Origin: Otatea glauca
Lineage: Eukaryota > Streptophyta > Magnoliopsida > Poales > Poaceae
Length of the DNA: 64,000 bases
NCBI GenBank assembly: GCA_036346275.1
Contig: CM070725.1
Location: 31,124,104-31,188,103, forward strand
Direction of reading: 5' to 3'
In this document: positions 24,076 to 34,262 of the stretch, in pieces
Layout: each line of letters begins with the position of its first letter
Position numbering within the stretch: position 1 is the stretch's first letter
Notes under the pieces: model-generated
What the model was told of the DNA's origin: nothing
The model's input: only the letters and a program-made list of their open reading frames with translations
Database searches by the model: none
Translations under genes and position numbers: made by a program

Positions 24076-24629
24076 CTTCGAAAGAGAGATCTACGGCGGC
24101 ACAAAAGTGCGAGCGCAGCAGTGGATAACCCTAGCGACGGAGAAGTCGAAGGAATAGGGAAGCAGAAGAGAGCAGGAATGCGCGCTGAGGGGATGAACCG
24201 TCGGGCGACGCCTGGTTCAACTTTAAAGGAGGGAGAAAATTAGGTTTTCACCGAACCGGCGGGAAAAAAGATTGCGAAATGTCTCACCCTTCTGGATTCC
24301 CCATAAATGATTTGCAGGCCTGACGTTCTCACTCACAAAGACAGGCGCGGCTTGACAAAGTCATGCTTGGGACACGTCGCTCCCCACGATGGGATGTTTT
24401 CTCCACTTACCGTGCTAAGCGGGACGTGGATGTCTTTCAACTTGGACAAAAAATATATATCTTCTTGTGATATGCCCCACGATGGGTCGCTAGGTGGTTA
24501 CCGCATGTCGGAATCATATATCACGGGTCGAGCCCAAACGGGCACAAATCCAATGGTATGCCCCAGGAGGGTCGAAAAGCTGTGCGTCATAATAAACGAG
24601 TACGGATACCATTCGGATAAAACCTTGAT
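24076..24629. other. Non-coding region upstream of the antisense gene in A
   Basis: Leader or intron sequence of the antisense unit. The part next to exon 1 matches element B (30960-31194). Beyond 24300 it contains GATGGGTCGCTAGGTGGTTACC, TGCCCCAGGAGGGTCGAAAAG and related blocks also found inverted at 30745-30960. No ORF is supported. Confidence 0.5.
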
Positions 24630-25110
24630 ATGTCCCAAGTTGGACCAGAGCTGTATCTTGCACCAGTCGGGTACAGGTATCACTCGGCCATGAGCCAAGA
24701 AAAATTTGGTTTGCTCCAAGTTGAGCCTAAGCTATGTCGTACACCAGTCGGATATGGGTACCACTCGGCTAAGGGCCACATAACTCCTGATACGCTCCAA
24801 GAGGGCTAAAGCCGTATCTTGAGCAAATCGGATATGGGTATCACTCGGTCATGAGCCAAAGAAGTCCTGGTACGTCCCAAGTCGAACCTAAGCTATATCC
24901 GGCAGCCATCAGGTATAGGTATCATTCGGCCATGAGCCGTGCGAATCCTAATGTGTCTCAAGTCGGACCTAAGGTATATCTCACGCTAGTCGGATATGGA
25001 TGCTGCCTGGCCAAGAGCCGCACAAACCCCAATACGAGGCACTCCACATCGAGCCTAAGCTACGTCCTATAGCAGACAGATGCAGATATCACCCAAAGGG
25101 TCATGCGAGC
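24630..25110 (+). repeat. Tandem array of element A, about 80-bp unit, six copies
   Basis: The anchor CACTCGGCCATGAGCC and variants recur at 24681, 24762, 24842, 24924, 25004 and 25089, spacing 80-85 bp. Units also share AGTCGGATATGGGTATCA and TCCAAGT(C/T)GGACCTAAGC. The homologous array of element B is at 30270-30790. Tandem arrays at this position, downstream of pol in the 3' untranslated region, are known from Tat elements, where they can seed satellite DNA. Any protein read through the array is unlikely to be real. Confidence 0.88.
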
Positions 25111-25245
25111 TTCGAAACGCCACAAGATGGGTCTAAGCTACGTCAAGCTACAATCATGGAACACACTTTAAAAATGTACTTTTTTATTATATAAATTTCC
25201 CGGGCATTATGCCCAGGAAAAGATCCTACTACATTGGCAGGGGCT

Positions 25246-25440
25246 CTAGACTTCCCCGCTACGCGCCTGGCCGAGCGCCTCCACGAGGATTTCCTTGACC
25301 TCATGAAGGGCCGAGACGACTTCGAGGAAGACCTCAATAGCGACGCGGTCGTGGGCGATCGCCTCTTCTTCAGCCAGTTCTGCCATGGCGAGCTCATAAG
25401 ACTCCCATAGTTCGGCGAGCTCCGGATCTTGATCCTCCAT
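25246..25440 (-). CDS. Small antisense ORF of element A, 64 residues, unknown function
   Basis: The protein begins MEDQDPELAELWESYELAMA and ends LVEALGQARSGEV. It is acidic and predicted all-helical, with leucine/alanine heptad-like spacing. The start is the first ATG downstream of the conserved TATA box (29135-29142 before the solo-LTR insertion). Element B has a diverged homologue at 11172-11287 plus 30041-30119, similar along its whole length including the terminal RGEV. That similarity in two otherwise stop-ridden copies is the evidence that it is, or recently was, coding. It could be a stand-alone small protein or the first exon of the antisense gene starting at 24075. No family is recognised. 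The copia-like solo LTR insertion at 25493 now separates it from its TATA box. Confidence 0.5.
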   Translation of the reverse strand: MEDQDPELAELWESYELAMAELAEEEAIAHDRVAIEVFLEVVSALHEVKEILVEALGQARSGEV

Positions 25441-25492
25441 GAGATCTCACGAGGAAAAGGAAGAAGCTTGAAACAATAAGGAAGAGGACTAA

Positions 25493-28400
25493 TGTCGAGC
25501 CCCGAATCTGCAAATCCAGACCCTCTGTGTATTCTGTGCCAGTCCAAGATCACGCTAGCACACACAGTCATACAGGGTTGCACATCACAGACATTCACAA
25601 GATATAAGAATAAATAGTGCAAACATGTATATAAATCGAGTTATACGACCTTATGGTCTCCTTACAGATAAGTCTGCCACACTGGGCTTACATTATTCAA
25701 AGTGAAGAAATAGCAGCGGATTATAAGTAAAAGTCGTGGAAGCCTTCGTCTTGCCACAGGCAACCGACAGGGCTTGTCCCCTAGTTGCTCGTATCCTCGA
25801 CGTACTCCTCCTCCCATACTGGTGTAGACTCCTCCACTGATGTTGGGGTTGATAAGCAAGGTGGGGTGAGTACACAAGGCACCCAACAAGTAATGCACAG
25901 AATGCAGCATTATTACTATATGCAAAGCTCATTCCAATGGATTGGCTTAAATGGTTCTTTTGCATCAAGCAGCATTTTTAAACTAGTATCTTGTTTAGAT
26001 TAAAGCAGTGGAACAGATATATGTAATTCTAATTTCAAATGGTTTTACATTGAAGATTCTCGGCACACAGCCTTAACAGTTCATTTCCAACACTGGCACA
26101 CAGCCACCCTTCCATGTTTTATTTATGAAAATCTACCCCTTGACTGTAATCCCCGAGCAATGCTCAATACCGTGAGCACGGCTATTCGAATAGTTTTAAC
26201 ACTCTGCAGAGGTTGTACACTTTACCCACATGATACAGCCGCTCACCACACAGGTGATTGTTCGCAACAAAGCTTTTCAGGAACTTCTATCCTAACCAAA
26301 GAACCTCTCCGGTATTGCCTTCACTATCACTTCCCTCACACAGAGCCGAAGTATAGGGCCGGCCAATCACCGTTGGATGGGCACCAAGCCGTAGCACAGG
26401 TACGCTCCCCATACAGATACACCCTCGTATCGCCACCCCGAGGTATCGGAGGAAAATATCGAACCCTAGTCAACTAGGTCCGTCCCATATCGCACATGTG
26501 GTTGTACGGTGACTCGGATCAAAGGCTTGCAAGGTAAAGTCCTTAAGCGACCAAGGCAAGACTTCCAACACTCAACAATGGCACACGGCCCATTGTGGCA
26601 CATGACTGCATCACTCATCAACCCAATGCCACACAGCCCACCAGCACACACAGCCTCTTGCCACTTGCCCCGTCTAAATCATTTCCCACCCAGATTGATT
26701 ATTGTGCAACACATGCGGCAATAACTCAACATCGATGACGGAACCACACAGGTCGCTGTACCTCAATCTCATCATGTGGCATCATCACACCACTTTTCAA
26801 AATACATTCAATATGTCATTAATCAGTATTGTAGCATTTTTCCAAAAGATCACTCATGATTCGTTGCAAGGCTAAGCATCTACTCACGGTCTATCCTCCC
26901 GTGTTGGCACAATATTAACATCCAACTAATATAATCAAACTTAGGGTGACAATGATTTAGGGCATACAATTAATAATTCAAGGTGGCATAACAAAATGGG
27001 TTGATTAACTGCATTATCCCAATTTAGTTTAAATTCATTTTAAATAAATAAGCATGCATAGTTTCAAAGCATAAATTACATTTTAAAATCTGGGATCGAA
27101 ATGATCAAAGCATCACTTGCCTTCAAAGAGTTGCTGGTCGTGTTCCGAAGCTTGGTCTTGAGAGACGAATTCTTCCTCGAAACCTTCCGGCAAATTTGCG
27201 TCTACGCGTACAAACCAAATATGCAATAAATAGCTAATACAGAAGACTAGATGATCTCAAAAATTCAAATAAAATTCATCATTAAATAGATCAAAATTTT
27301 ATGAATTTTTAGAAATTTGAATCACCCAAATCCGAGTTAAAATGCAAAAGTTATAGTCATTTGAAGTTTGAATAAAATCTGAAAATACAGAAATTAAGAA
27401 AATCCGATTTCTCCAAATTATTTTTATACTGGAAATTCGCATTTATGACGTCAGCATCGCGTCATGATGACGTAAGCACAGAAATGAATTTCGATCGAAA
27501 TATTTTTATATATAAAAAATATTTATGACGTCATTGCTGACGTCACCGACGCGGCACGCCGCAGGCCGCCACGCCGCTCTGTCTATGGGTCGGGTCCACG
27601 GGTTGGCTCGGTCCACCGTGGACCAGCGGCACTGTGCTCGTGCACCGGGTGACGCAAGCCGTGGCGTCAGCGACGGCGCGCAGCCAATCCCGACGCGACA
27701 CGCGGCAGGATCCAGGCCGCTCGCTCAACCAACGGTCGGATCCCACCTCCCGCGCGGTTTGGCGACGCTTCGCATTCCACTCCCCCACGCGTCACGCATC
27801 CAACGGTGCGTCCAAAATCAACGGTTGAAACTGGTCTCTCCCTCGGTCAACGCGCACACGCGTCTGCACGGGATTCGATGGGGGTGCGGCGTCATCTCCG
27901 CCACACGTTCAAATTTGAACGGCACGGATCCACGCGCCACCGATCTATTCACAGCCGCCGTTCAGATCTAATCCAACGGTTCTCGGTACCCGAGTTGTTT
28001 ACTGTTCAACCCGCTACGTGGCACAATCTCACGCGTTCACTAATGATCCAACGGCTAAGACTAAAACATATTGCGGACATTAGATCTAATCTAAGCCGTT
28101 CGTTTTAGATCCAACGGTCAAGATTTAACTAATTATAAACAGGGAAGGGCGACGTGGCACGATCCTTACCCCTCCTTGCAGATCCAACGGTCAACGATGC
28201 TCGGAGTCCGGCGATGGCGTGCGGCGGTGCAAGCTTTGCCGGAGATGAGGAAGACGGCGTAGTCGACGGCGTTTCGGTGGCTCCCCGGCGAGAAGATCTA
28301 GCGCATTCGACGCGGCTGGCCTCGGGCAGTGCTCTGGTGACCTCGGCGACGGCGGAAGTGGACCGGCGGCGAAGCAAACGCCGAAGAACAGTGGCGGCGC

Positions 28401-29094
28401 AGGGGAACAACTACGGCGAGCTTTTGTGAGCAACCGAGGCGCCGAGGCGTGCGCTAGGGTTTGAGCGTCTCGAAATCGCGCGCGCAAAGACGTGGGTGGC
28501 GCGCGCTAAATAAGCGCCTCGGCGCGCGCGTAATCCTCGGCCAACGGGCGACATGCGGCGGCGGTTGCTCCGGCGATCTCGCGAGGAAGAAGCGACGTGG
28601 CGCAATCCAGTGCGTTCGTGCAGCGACGATCCGAAGGCTCACGCGCGCGGGCGACGTGGCACACGACAAAGCGCGATCCGGATTGGACGGCAGTTTGGGT
28701 GGCGCTAGGGTTTGGCAGGCGGGTCTGCGTGAGCCGAGTCACGAGTGGGCACGTGCACGCGATCTTGGCCGGTCCAATGATTTCGGCCCAGACACTGTTC
28801 TGGGATTTTTAAATCCTTTTCGAATAAAAATAATTCGGGAAATTAGTTTTGGCCAAAGAAAGTAGTAAAAATATCCGAAAAATTCTAGAAAAATTCTGGA
28901 AAATACTTTGAGCTATTTGGGACTCAAATAAAATATTTTCAATAAAACTTTGCAAAAACTTTTCCTTTATTTAATTTGTTTTCAAGAAAGGCTATATTTG
29001 AATAATTCCAAATATATTTCAATAAATTTCCAAATTTTCTCAAAAATCAAAAATACTTCAAATTTTAAATTAGAGCAAAAATTAGGGTGTTACA
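25493..29094 (-). mobile_element. Solo LTR, 3.6 kb, copy 3 (minus strand)
   Basis: Read on the minus strand it starts TGTAACACCCTAATTTTTG and ends GGGGCTCGACA, flanked by perfect ACTAA duplications (25488-25492 and 29095-29099). It is collinear with copy 1, with a more diverged GC-rich middle. With copy 2 on the plus strand it forms a large inverted repeat inside element A. It is inserted in the antisense leader between the TATA box and the small ORF. No coding sequence is seen. Confidence 0.92.
27421..27545 (-). promoter_or_regulatory. LTR promoter of copy 3: TGACGTCA cluster and TATA box
   Basis: On the minus strand, TGACGTCA at 27538-27545, 27526-27533 and 27446-27453 precede a TATAAAAA at 27421-27428. 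Order and spacing match copies 1 and 2. Confidence 0.6.
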
Positions 29095-29492
29095 ACTAAG
29101 CATGAAGGAATGCGTCTTGGAAGCGTTGGTCCGCCTTTTATAGCCGATGAAGCAAGGCAGAAGTAAATGCGGAGGAATAATGACTCTAAAAACCAAGGAG
29201 ACTCGGAGTTAAGATCATTTCAGAAATCAAAGGGGCTCTTCGAAAAATGGAATAGCATGGGAAATCAAAAACGATATCGAAGACCGTCTCGCATTGACTC
29301 TTGTAGGTTAAGATTAGCTGGAAGAAATTGAATATTATGTTCGAGTCCTTCATATTCCTCTTGCTACAAGAAGAAATATTCAGATTAAAAAGAGACTTGT
29401 CAGAGGTTAACACTGAAAGCCAAAAATGTTGATCCAAAAACAAGGCCCAGACAAAAATGTCGCAATCGGATCATGAACCACTCGAGGGCTAC
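29095..29492 (+). other. 3' internal end of element A, with antisense TATA box
   Basis: Non-coding strip before the 3' LTR, homologous to B 10617-11171. CTTTTATA at 29135-29142 is a minus-strand TATAAAAG within the same GGCTATAAAAGGCG context as element B, the likely promoter of A's antisense unit. The purine-rich CGAGGGCTAC directly precedes the LTR and is the probable polypurine tract. Confidence 0.6.
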
Positions 29493-30035
29493 TGTGGAAT
29501 ATATGAAACCAGGTATCTCCATGTCCGGCCCAGGATAGTCTTAAGAGAAGACAAGCCTAGATAGGAGGCCCGAAGAATGAGCCCCGCGCCAGGCCTTGCT
29601 GCATACGGAATGGGGCACAATTTATAGACAGTTATTTGTATTAGGATATATAAGGTATGGTTGTAATCCGGTTAGTTAAACAGGGTAGATAAAGATGTAA
29701 ACTCCATCCTGTAACCGACTAGGATCTGGTAACCGATCGGAATCTCCTAACCGATCAGGACTCTGTAAGCTGCACCACCCCCAGTATATAAGGGAGAGGG
29801 CGGGCAACAACAAGGGATCAAGCCATAAAGCATAGCACACCTCATATCGCCCAGAGCACATTATGCTTTGAGCATCCTTGGACCCAAGAGATCCAGATAA
29901 TCCCAGCACATACGAATAGGGTATTACCTCCATCGCTGAGGGCCTGAACCTGCCTAACCCCATGTCTTGTGCGACCTTCGAGTTTGAGATCAAGCGCCTA
30001 CCCCATAATTTCATTGCCGACTACAAAAGTCGACA
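29493..30035 (+). repeat. 3' LTR of element A
   Basis: It starts TGTGGAATATATGAAACC and ends CTACAAAAGTCGACA, 543 bp. It keeps a ~20-bp block (CATATCGCCCAGAGCACATT) that the 5' LTR has lost. GTCAT at 30036-30040 is the right target duplication. Confidence 0.92.
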
Positions 30036-30040
30036 GTCAT

Positions 30041-30119
30041 CGAGATCTTCTCCGCTCTCTATAGGGTTAGGTAGGCTCTTGTGGAGTGTCTCTGCCGTGT
30101 GCGCCGAGGAGAGGTTTAG
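30041..30119 (+). pseudogene. Small antisense ORF of element B, 3' part
   Basis: It continues the ORF of 11172-11287 after removal of element A: EIFSALYRVR, then TAG at 30072-30074, then in-frame ALVECL...RRGEV ending at TAG 30117-30119. The equivalent of A's EV-stop is at the same place, so the internal TAG is a secondary loss. Confidence 0.55.
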
Positions 30120-31194
30120 GGCCCTGTAAATGTAATACTTTCCCAGGTATTATGCCTGGTGAACTTTGTATATTAATAAAGGAATACCTTTTTCAAGCAT
30201 TTTTCTCCATGATTGTCGATTAGACGTAGCTTGAACCCAGCTTGGGGCATATCGAAGCTTGCATGGTTTGTTGATCGGGTGATATCCGCCTCCGTCCGCC
30301 TTAGGATGTAGCTTAGGCTCGACGTGGAGCGCATCGTATTAAGATTTGCGCGACTTTTGGTCGAGCAGCATCCAAATCTGACTGGCATGGGATATACCTT
30401 AGGTCCGATTAGGGACATGATGATTTGCGTGGCTCTTGGCCGAATGATGCCTGTACGCGACTGATGTAGGATAGAACTTACGCTTTCTTGGAGCGTATCA
30501 GGACTTACGTGGCTCATGGCCGAATGACACCCATATCCGACTGATGCAGGATACGGCTCTGGTCCGACTTGGGACATCATTTTTATGTGGCTCTTGGTCG
30601 AGTGATACCTATACCGGACTGGTGTAGGATATAACTTAGGCTCAACTTGGAGCGTATCAGGGTTTTCTTGGCTCATGGCCGGGTGATACCTGTATCCGAC
30701 TGGTGTAGGACACAGCTCTGGTCCGACTTGGGACATATCGAGGTTTATCCGAACGGTATCCGTACTCGATCATTACGACGTACAGCTTTCTGACCCTCAT
30801 GGGGCATACCATTGGATTCGTGCCCATTTAGGCTCAACTCGTGATATATGATTCTGTCACGTGGTAACCACCTAGCGACCCAGCGTGGGGAGCAACGTGT
30901 CCCATATATGACTTCGTCAAACCACGACTGTCTCTGTAAGTCAGAACGCCGAGCCTGCAAATCATTTATGAGGCATAAGGAAAGGCGAGACGTTTCGCAA
31001 TCTTTTTCCTGCCGATTCGGCGAAAACCTAATCTTTCCCCCCTTTAAAGGCTAGGCCATGCGTCACCCGACGGTTCATTCTTTCATCGCGCATTCTTGCC
31101 CCTTCTGCTTCCTTGTCTCTCCGACTTCTCCGCCGCTAGGGTTAACCGCTACTGCGCTCGCATTTTTGTGCTGCCATAGATTTCTCCTTCGAAG
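30120..31194 (+). repeat. Antisense leader of element B with ~80-bp tandem array
   Basis: The array lies at about 30270-30790. The anchor TGGCTC(A/T)TGGCCG recurs at 30430, 30510, 30588 and 30669, with weaker units on both sides, spacing 78-81 bp. It is the inverse of the array in element A. Then comes a region homologous to 24076-24600 (CTAGCGACCCAGCGTGGGG, GGTTTGACGAAGTC-like inverse) up to the ATG at 31195. A long minus-strand ORF across the array is a repeat translation. Confidence 0.8.
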
Positions 31195-33473
31195 ATGTCT
31201 TCTCCTTCCTCCTCGCAGCCTTTGCCCCAGGATTGGACGACCTGGACTACGACAAAGGAGAAACTGTAGTCCATGGTGAATGATGGAGTTCTCCCTGACT
31301 TGGCATTGATCTCCTCTCGGCCGGCTGTCGGCGAATCCATCCCCACTCCTCGTTTTGAAGAAGTCGTGGTATTTGAGTCCTTCTTCCAGCGCTGGCTGGG
31401 TCTTCCGGCCTGTGCTTTTCTCCACGGCCTACCCTTTTTTTATGACATCAAGTAGGTGAACTTGAATCCCAACTCTATTTTGCTAATCTCTATCTTTGTT
31501 CACCTTTGCGAAGCTTTCTTGGGCATCCGCCCTCATTTTGATCTTTTCTGTCATTTTTAGCTTTTGAAGCCCTATCCTTCTAAAAGCGACCCCAAGGTAA
31601 TTGGGGGAGCTGGATTCCAACTTCGGGAGGGGCTAAAGAAATCGTATTTCGCTATTCCTTTCAAGTCTCGAATAAAGACTGGCACCAGGAGTGGTTTTAT
31701 TGTGCCAATCCTGATCCAGCTCTCCCTTCCTTCGTCGGGTGCTGGCCGAAGGTGTCCCTCTCTTGGTCTTCTGTCGGTGATGCCTACAACATAGATCAAG
31801 TGCAAGACCTCTTGGTGCTCATTGGCAAATTAAAGGAAGAGGGCCTCACAGGGGTTGGTCTTGCCCTTCACTTCATCGCTCGCTGGATTTAGCCCCTGAA
31901 GGAGCGTGTCCACCTGGGGTATCAGTTTTAGGGAAAGGGCGGTCCGACCCGGGAATTGCCCAATTTGATAACGAAAGAGCAGATTTTTGCTAGAGTAGGC
32001 GATTTCTTTATCCCGAGCGTCGAGATGCCCACCAGATTCCCCAAGGCCTTCACTGCGTCGAATCCCCCTCCTGAGGTGAGAATGTTTTTGCCGATAGATT
32101 CTTACATCCATCTCTTGAATGACTTCTAACTTTTTATCTTCTTTTTCAGGATCGAGTGGCCTTCTTCAGCGACGCGCCTCTTTCGAAAATGCCCCCTCGC
32201 CTAGGCGATTCCCTGAAGCGGCGAGCGAGCTCTCCTGCGGGAGATCTAGCTGCCAAGAAGGGGAAAAAGACAGTGGCCAAAGACCCCGCGAGGCCCCAGC
32301 GCCCGACTGGTGGTCCTAAGATCCAGGACCCGTCAGCACAAGCTCCAGTGCCTTTGGCTCCCCTCTCCTGCGAGCCCGCTGTGCAATCGAGTCCAATTCT
32401 GAGGGACTTATGCGGTCGGGAGGAGCCTAGGGTGCCAGTTGGCAGCGCCCCGAGTGGTCCTTCTGGGAGCGGCTCGGCCACTCGGAAGAAGCCCCCGATG
32501 AGGATGAAGAAGTTCGACAGGTTTGTTAACTTATCGACTCTTATTTGACGCGTTTCGCTGGCTTATTTACTGACAGTTCTTCTCGTAGGAATCCTTCGCT
32601 CAAAGTTCCCGTTGAGACACCATCTAGAGCTCCCGCGGAGGCTGGGCCCCCGGAGGTTCGTGTCTTGGTTGAGGGGGCCATGCCGGGGACACAAGAGCGC
32701 CTCCCGAGCCTCTGCCGCCTTCACCGACGCCTCGAGCTTCAGCATTGGGCTCTGCTGCTCAGGAGCCCATCCCCCGAGGTTGAAGAGATTTCCCGAGTTC
32801 CGCCGACCCCTGCTCGCCCCCGGCTCATAATGCAAGCTGCGTGGGTTGATGAGGAGGATGGCTTGAAACTCCTAGATGACTCGGAGGAGGAGAGGGAGAG
32901 GAATGACTTTTATAATCACGCTACTGCTTGCACACGCCTAGCCTGGGTAAAATTTTCTCCACTCTCGCCGCCTTCTTGCTTACGTCAGTTAGCACGTAGT
33001 CACCTTTTCTTGTGATGATTACAGAAATTAGGGGACCGCTCCGAGAAGAAGTCCGAGTACCTCCAGAAGATGCTTCTGGAGGTCCAGACTTGCCAGGAAT
33101 ACCTGGCTAAAATCGAGCAGATCAAGGCTGGATATGCAGCCGAGGTGCGAGCTCTTCGGTTAGAGGTCCAGATGCTGCGGGTTGAGAGGGAGACCCTTCG
33201 GCAGGAGAAGATAGATGTCGTTGGCTCCCTTCGAGGTAGATATTTCCTGGGCAATCTCATGCTTTCATTTAATCGTCTGGTTTTTTGATCTTCTAATCTT
33301 TGCGTCAGCTCGGGACTCTGCTAATGTAAAGCTCCAGGGGTAACTTAAAGCTTCGGAGAAGGAGCTAGAAGGTATGGTTGGTAGCTTGGCCCTCCCATGT
33401 CTTCATTGCCTTCGCGGAGATTCTTAACACTCTGTCTTGCAGATTATAAATTCAAAACACGGGCGCAATATGC
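31195..33473 (+). pseudogene. Antisense gene of element B (Transposase_28-like), truncated
   Basis: Start MSSPSSSQPLPQDW at 31195. Exons by GT-AG sites: 31195-32075, 32150-32520, 32589-32946, 33025-33235, 33309-33371, and 33443 to the deletion at about 33473. Exon 1 is the putative gypsy-type transposon domain (VVVFESFFQRWLGLP, FLGIRPHFDLF, LKPYPSKSDPKVIGGAGFQL). Exon 2 is basic (LKRRASSPAGDLAAKKGKK). Exon 3 holds RLIMQAAWVDEEDGLKLLDD. Exon 4 is a coiled coil (LEVQTCQEYLAKIEQIK). Exon 6 starts DYKFKTRAQYAV and then runs into the 3' end of pol on the other strand, so the conserved acidic C-terminus is gone. TAGs at 31267 (same codon as in A) and later show decay. All introns keep GT and AG ends. 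Confidence 0.75.
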
Positions 33474-34262
33474 CGTACCACCTCATCGACGACGTAAGGG
33501 CCTTCCCAGCTTGGGGAGAGCTTACGCTCGTATTTCTGATTCTTTCTAAGGACCAGATCTCCTTTGGAGAAAGCGCGACTCCTTACATTGCGACCGTGAT
33601 AGCGGCGTAAGCCCTGAAGGTACTTTGTAGACCGAATTGTTGCGACGTCCCTGGCTTCTTCCAGTCAGTCGAGGTCTTCTAGCCGACTTTCTTCCGAGGC
33701 GGCTTCTTCATAGCTCCGAACCCGTGAGGACCCGAATTCTAAATCAGTGGGGAGGACCGCCTCCGAGCCGTACACCAGGAAGAAAGGTGACTGTCCGGTT
33801 GCTTTGCTAGGGGTGGTCCGCAGCCCCTAGAGTACCGAAGGCAATTCTTTCACCAACCGAGTGGCGTATGGTTTTAGACGATCGAAAATCCTTGCCTTCA
33901 GGCCTTGTAACACCATGCCGTTGGCTCGCTCGACTAGCCCGTTGCTTCGGGGGTGCGCTACTGATGCGAAGCAGATTTTTATTCCGAGTTCGCCGCACCA
34001 GTCTTGAAATATGCCGCCTCTGAATTGGGTGCCATTATTCGTGATGATTCGGTTTGAAACGCCAAATCTAACCACGATTTCATGGAAGAATTCTTTGGCC
34101 TTTGTCGCTTTTATTGTTGCGACTGGCTTGGCCTCCACCCATTTGGTGAATATATCAACGGCCAAGAAGAGATGGGTATAACCGCCTTAAGCCTTCTTCA
34201 AAGGTCCCACCATGTCGAGCCCCTGCATCGCAAAGCGGCGGGTTATGGGAATGGTGCGTAGT
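33474..34262 (-). pseudogene. Integrase of element B
   Basis: The core reads AVDIFTKWVEAKPV, NRIITNNGTQFRGGIF and HPRSNGLVERANGMVL. The second catalytic Asp (TDNG in the family) is Asn here (ITNNG), while the Glu of NGLVERANG is intact. Element A has the reverse defect. The N-terminal part (34165-34262) is in another frame, so a frameshift separates it from the RNase H ORF. The C-terminal part contains LSPSWEGPYVVDEV and is cut by the internal deletion at about 33473. Confidence 0.82.

Larger units (their letters stand above)
11288..30035 (+). mobile_element. Element A: Tat-type Ty3/gypsy retrotransposon (plus strand)
   Basis: A comprises the 5' LTR (11288-11810), primer-binding region, gag (11860-13445), protease, RT, RNase H, second RNase H and integrase (to 17657), a convergent antisense gene (24075-17914), an 80-bp repeat array, a small antisense ORF (25440-25246), a 3' end and the 3' LTR (29493-30035). 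It is flanked by CTCAT (11283-11287) and GTCAT (30036-30040), a 4/5 match. Removing A rejoins B's small antisense ORF in frame, confirming the boundaries. Two solo LTRs lie inside it (18498-22030, 25493-29094); net length is about 11.6 kb. It is a sister of element B but in opposite orientation. Frameshifts and stops make it non-autonomous. Confidence 0.9.

Noticed and set aside
30173..30736. 187-residue minus-strand ORF with repeated SQVGPE / YRYH motifs
   Set aside because: It is a read through the ~80-bp tandem array. The same array in element A is not open, and the unit length is not a multiple of three.
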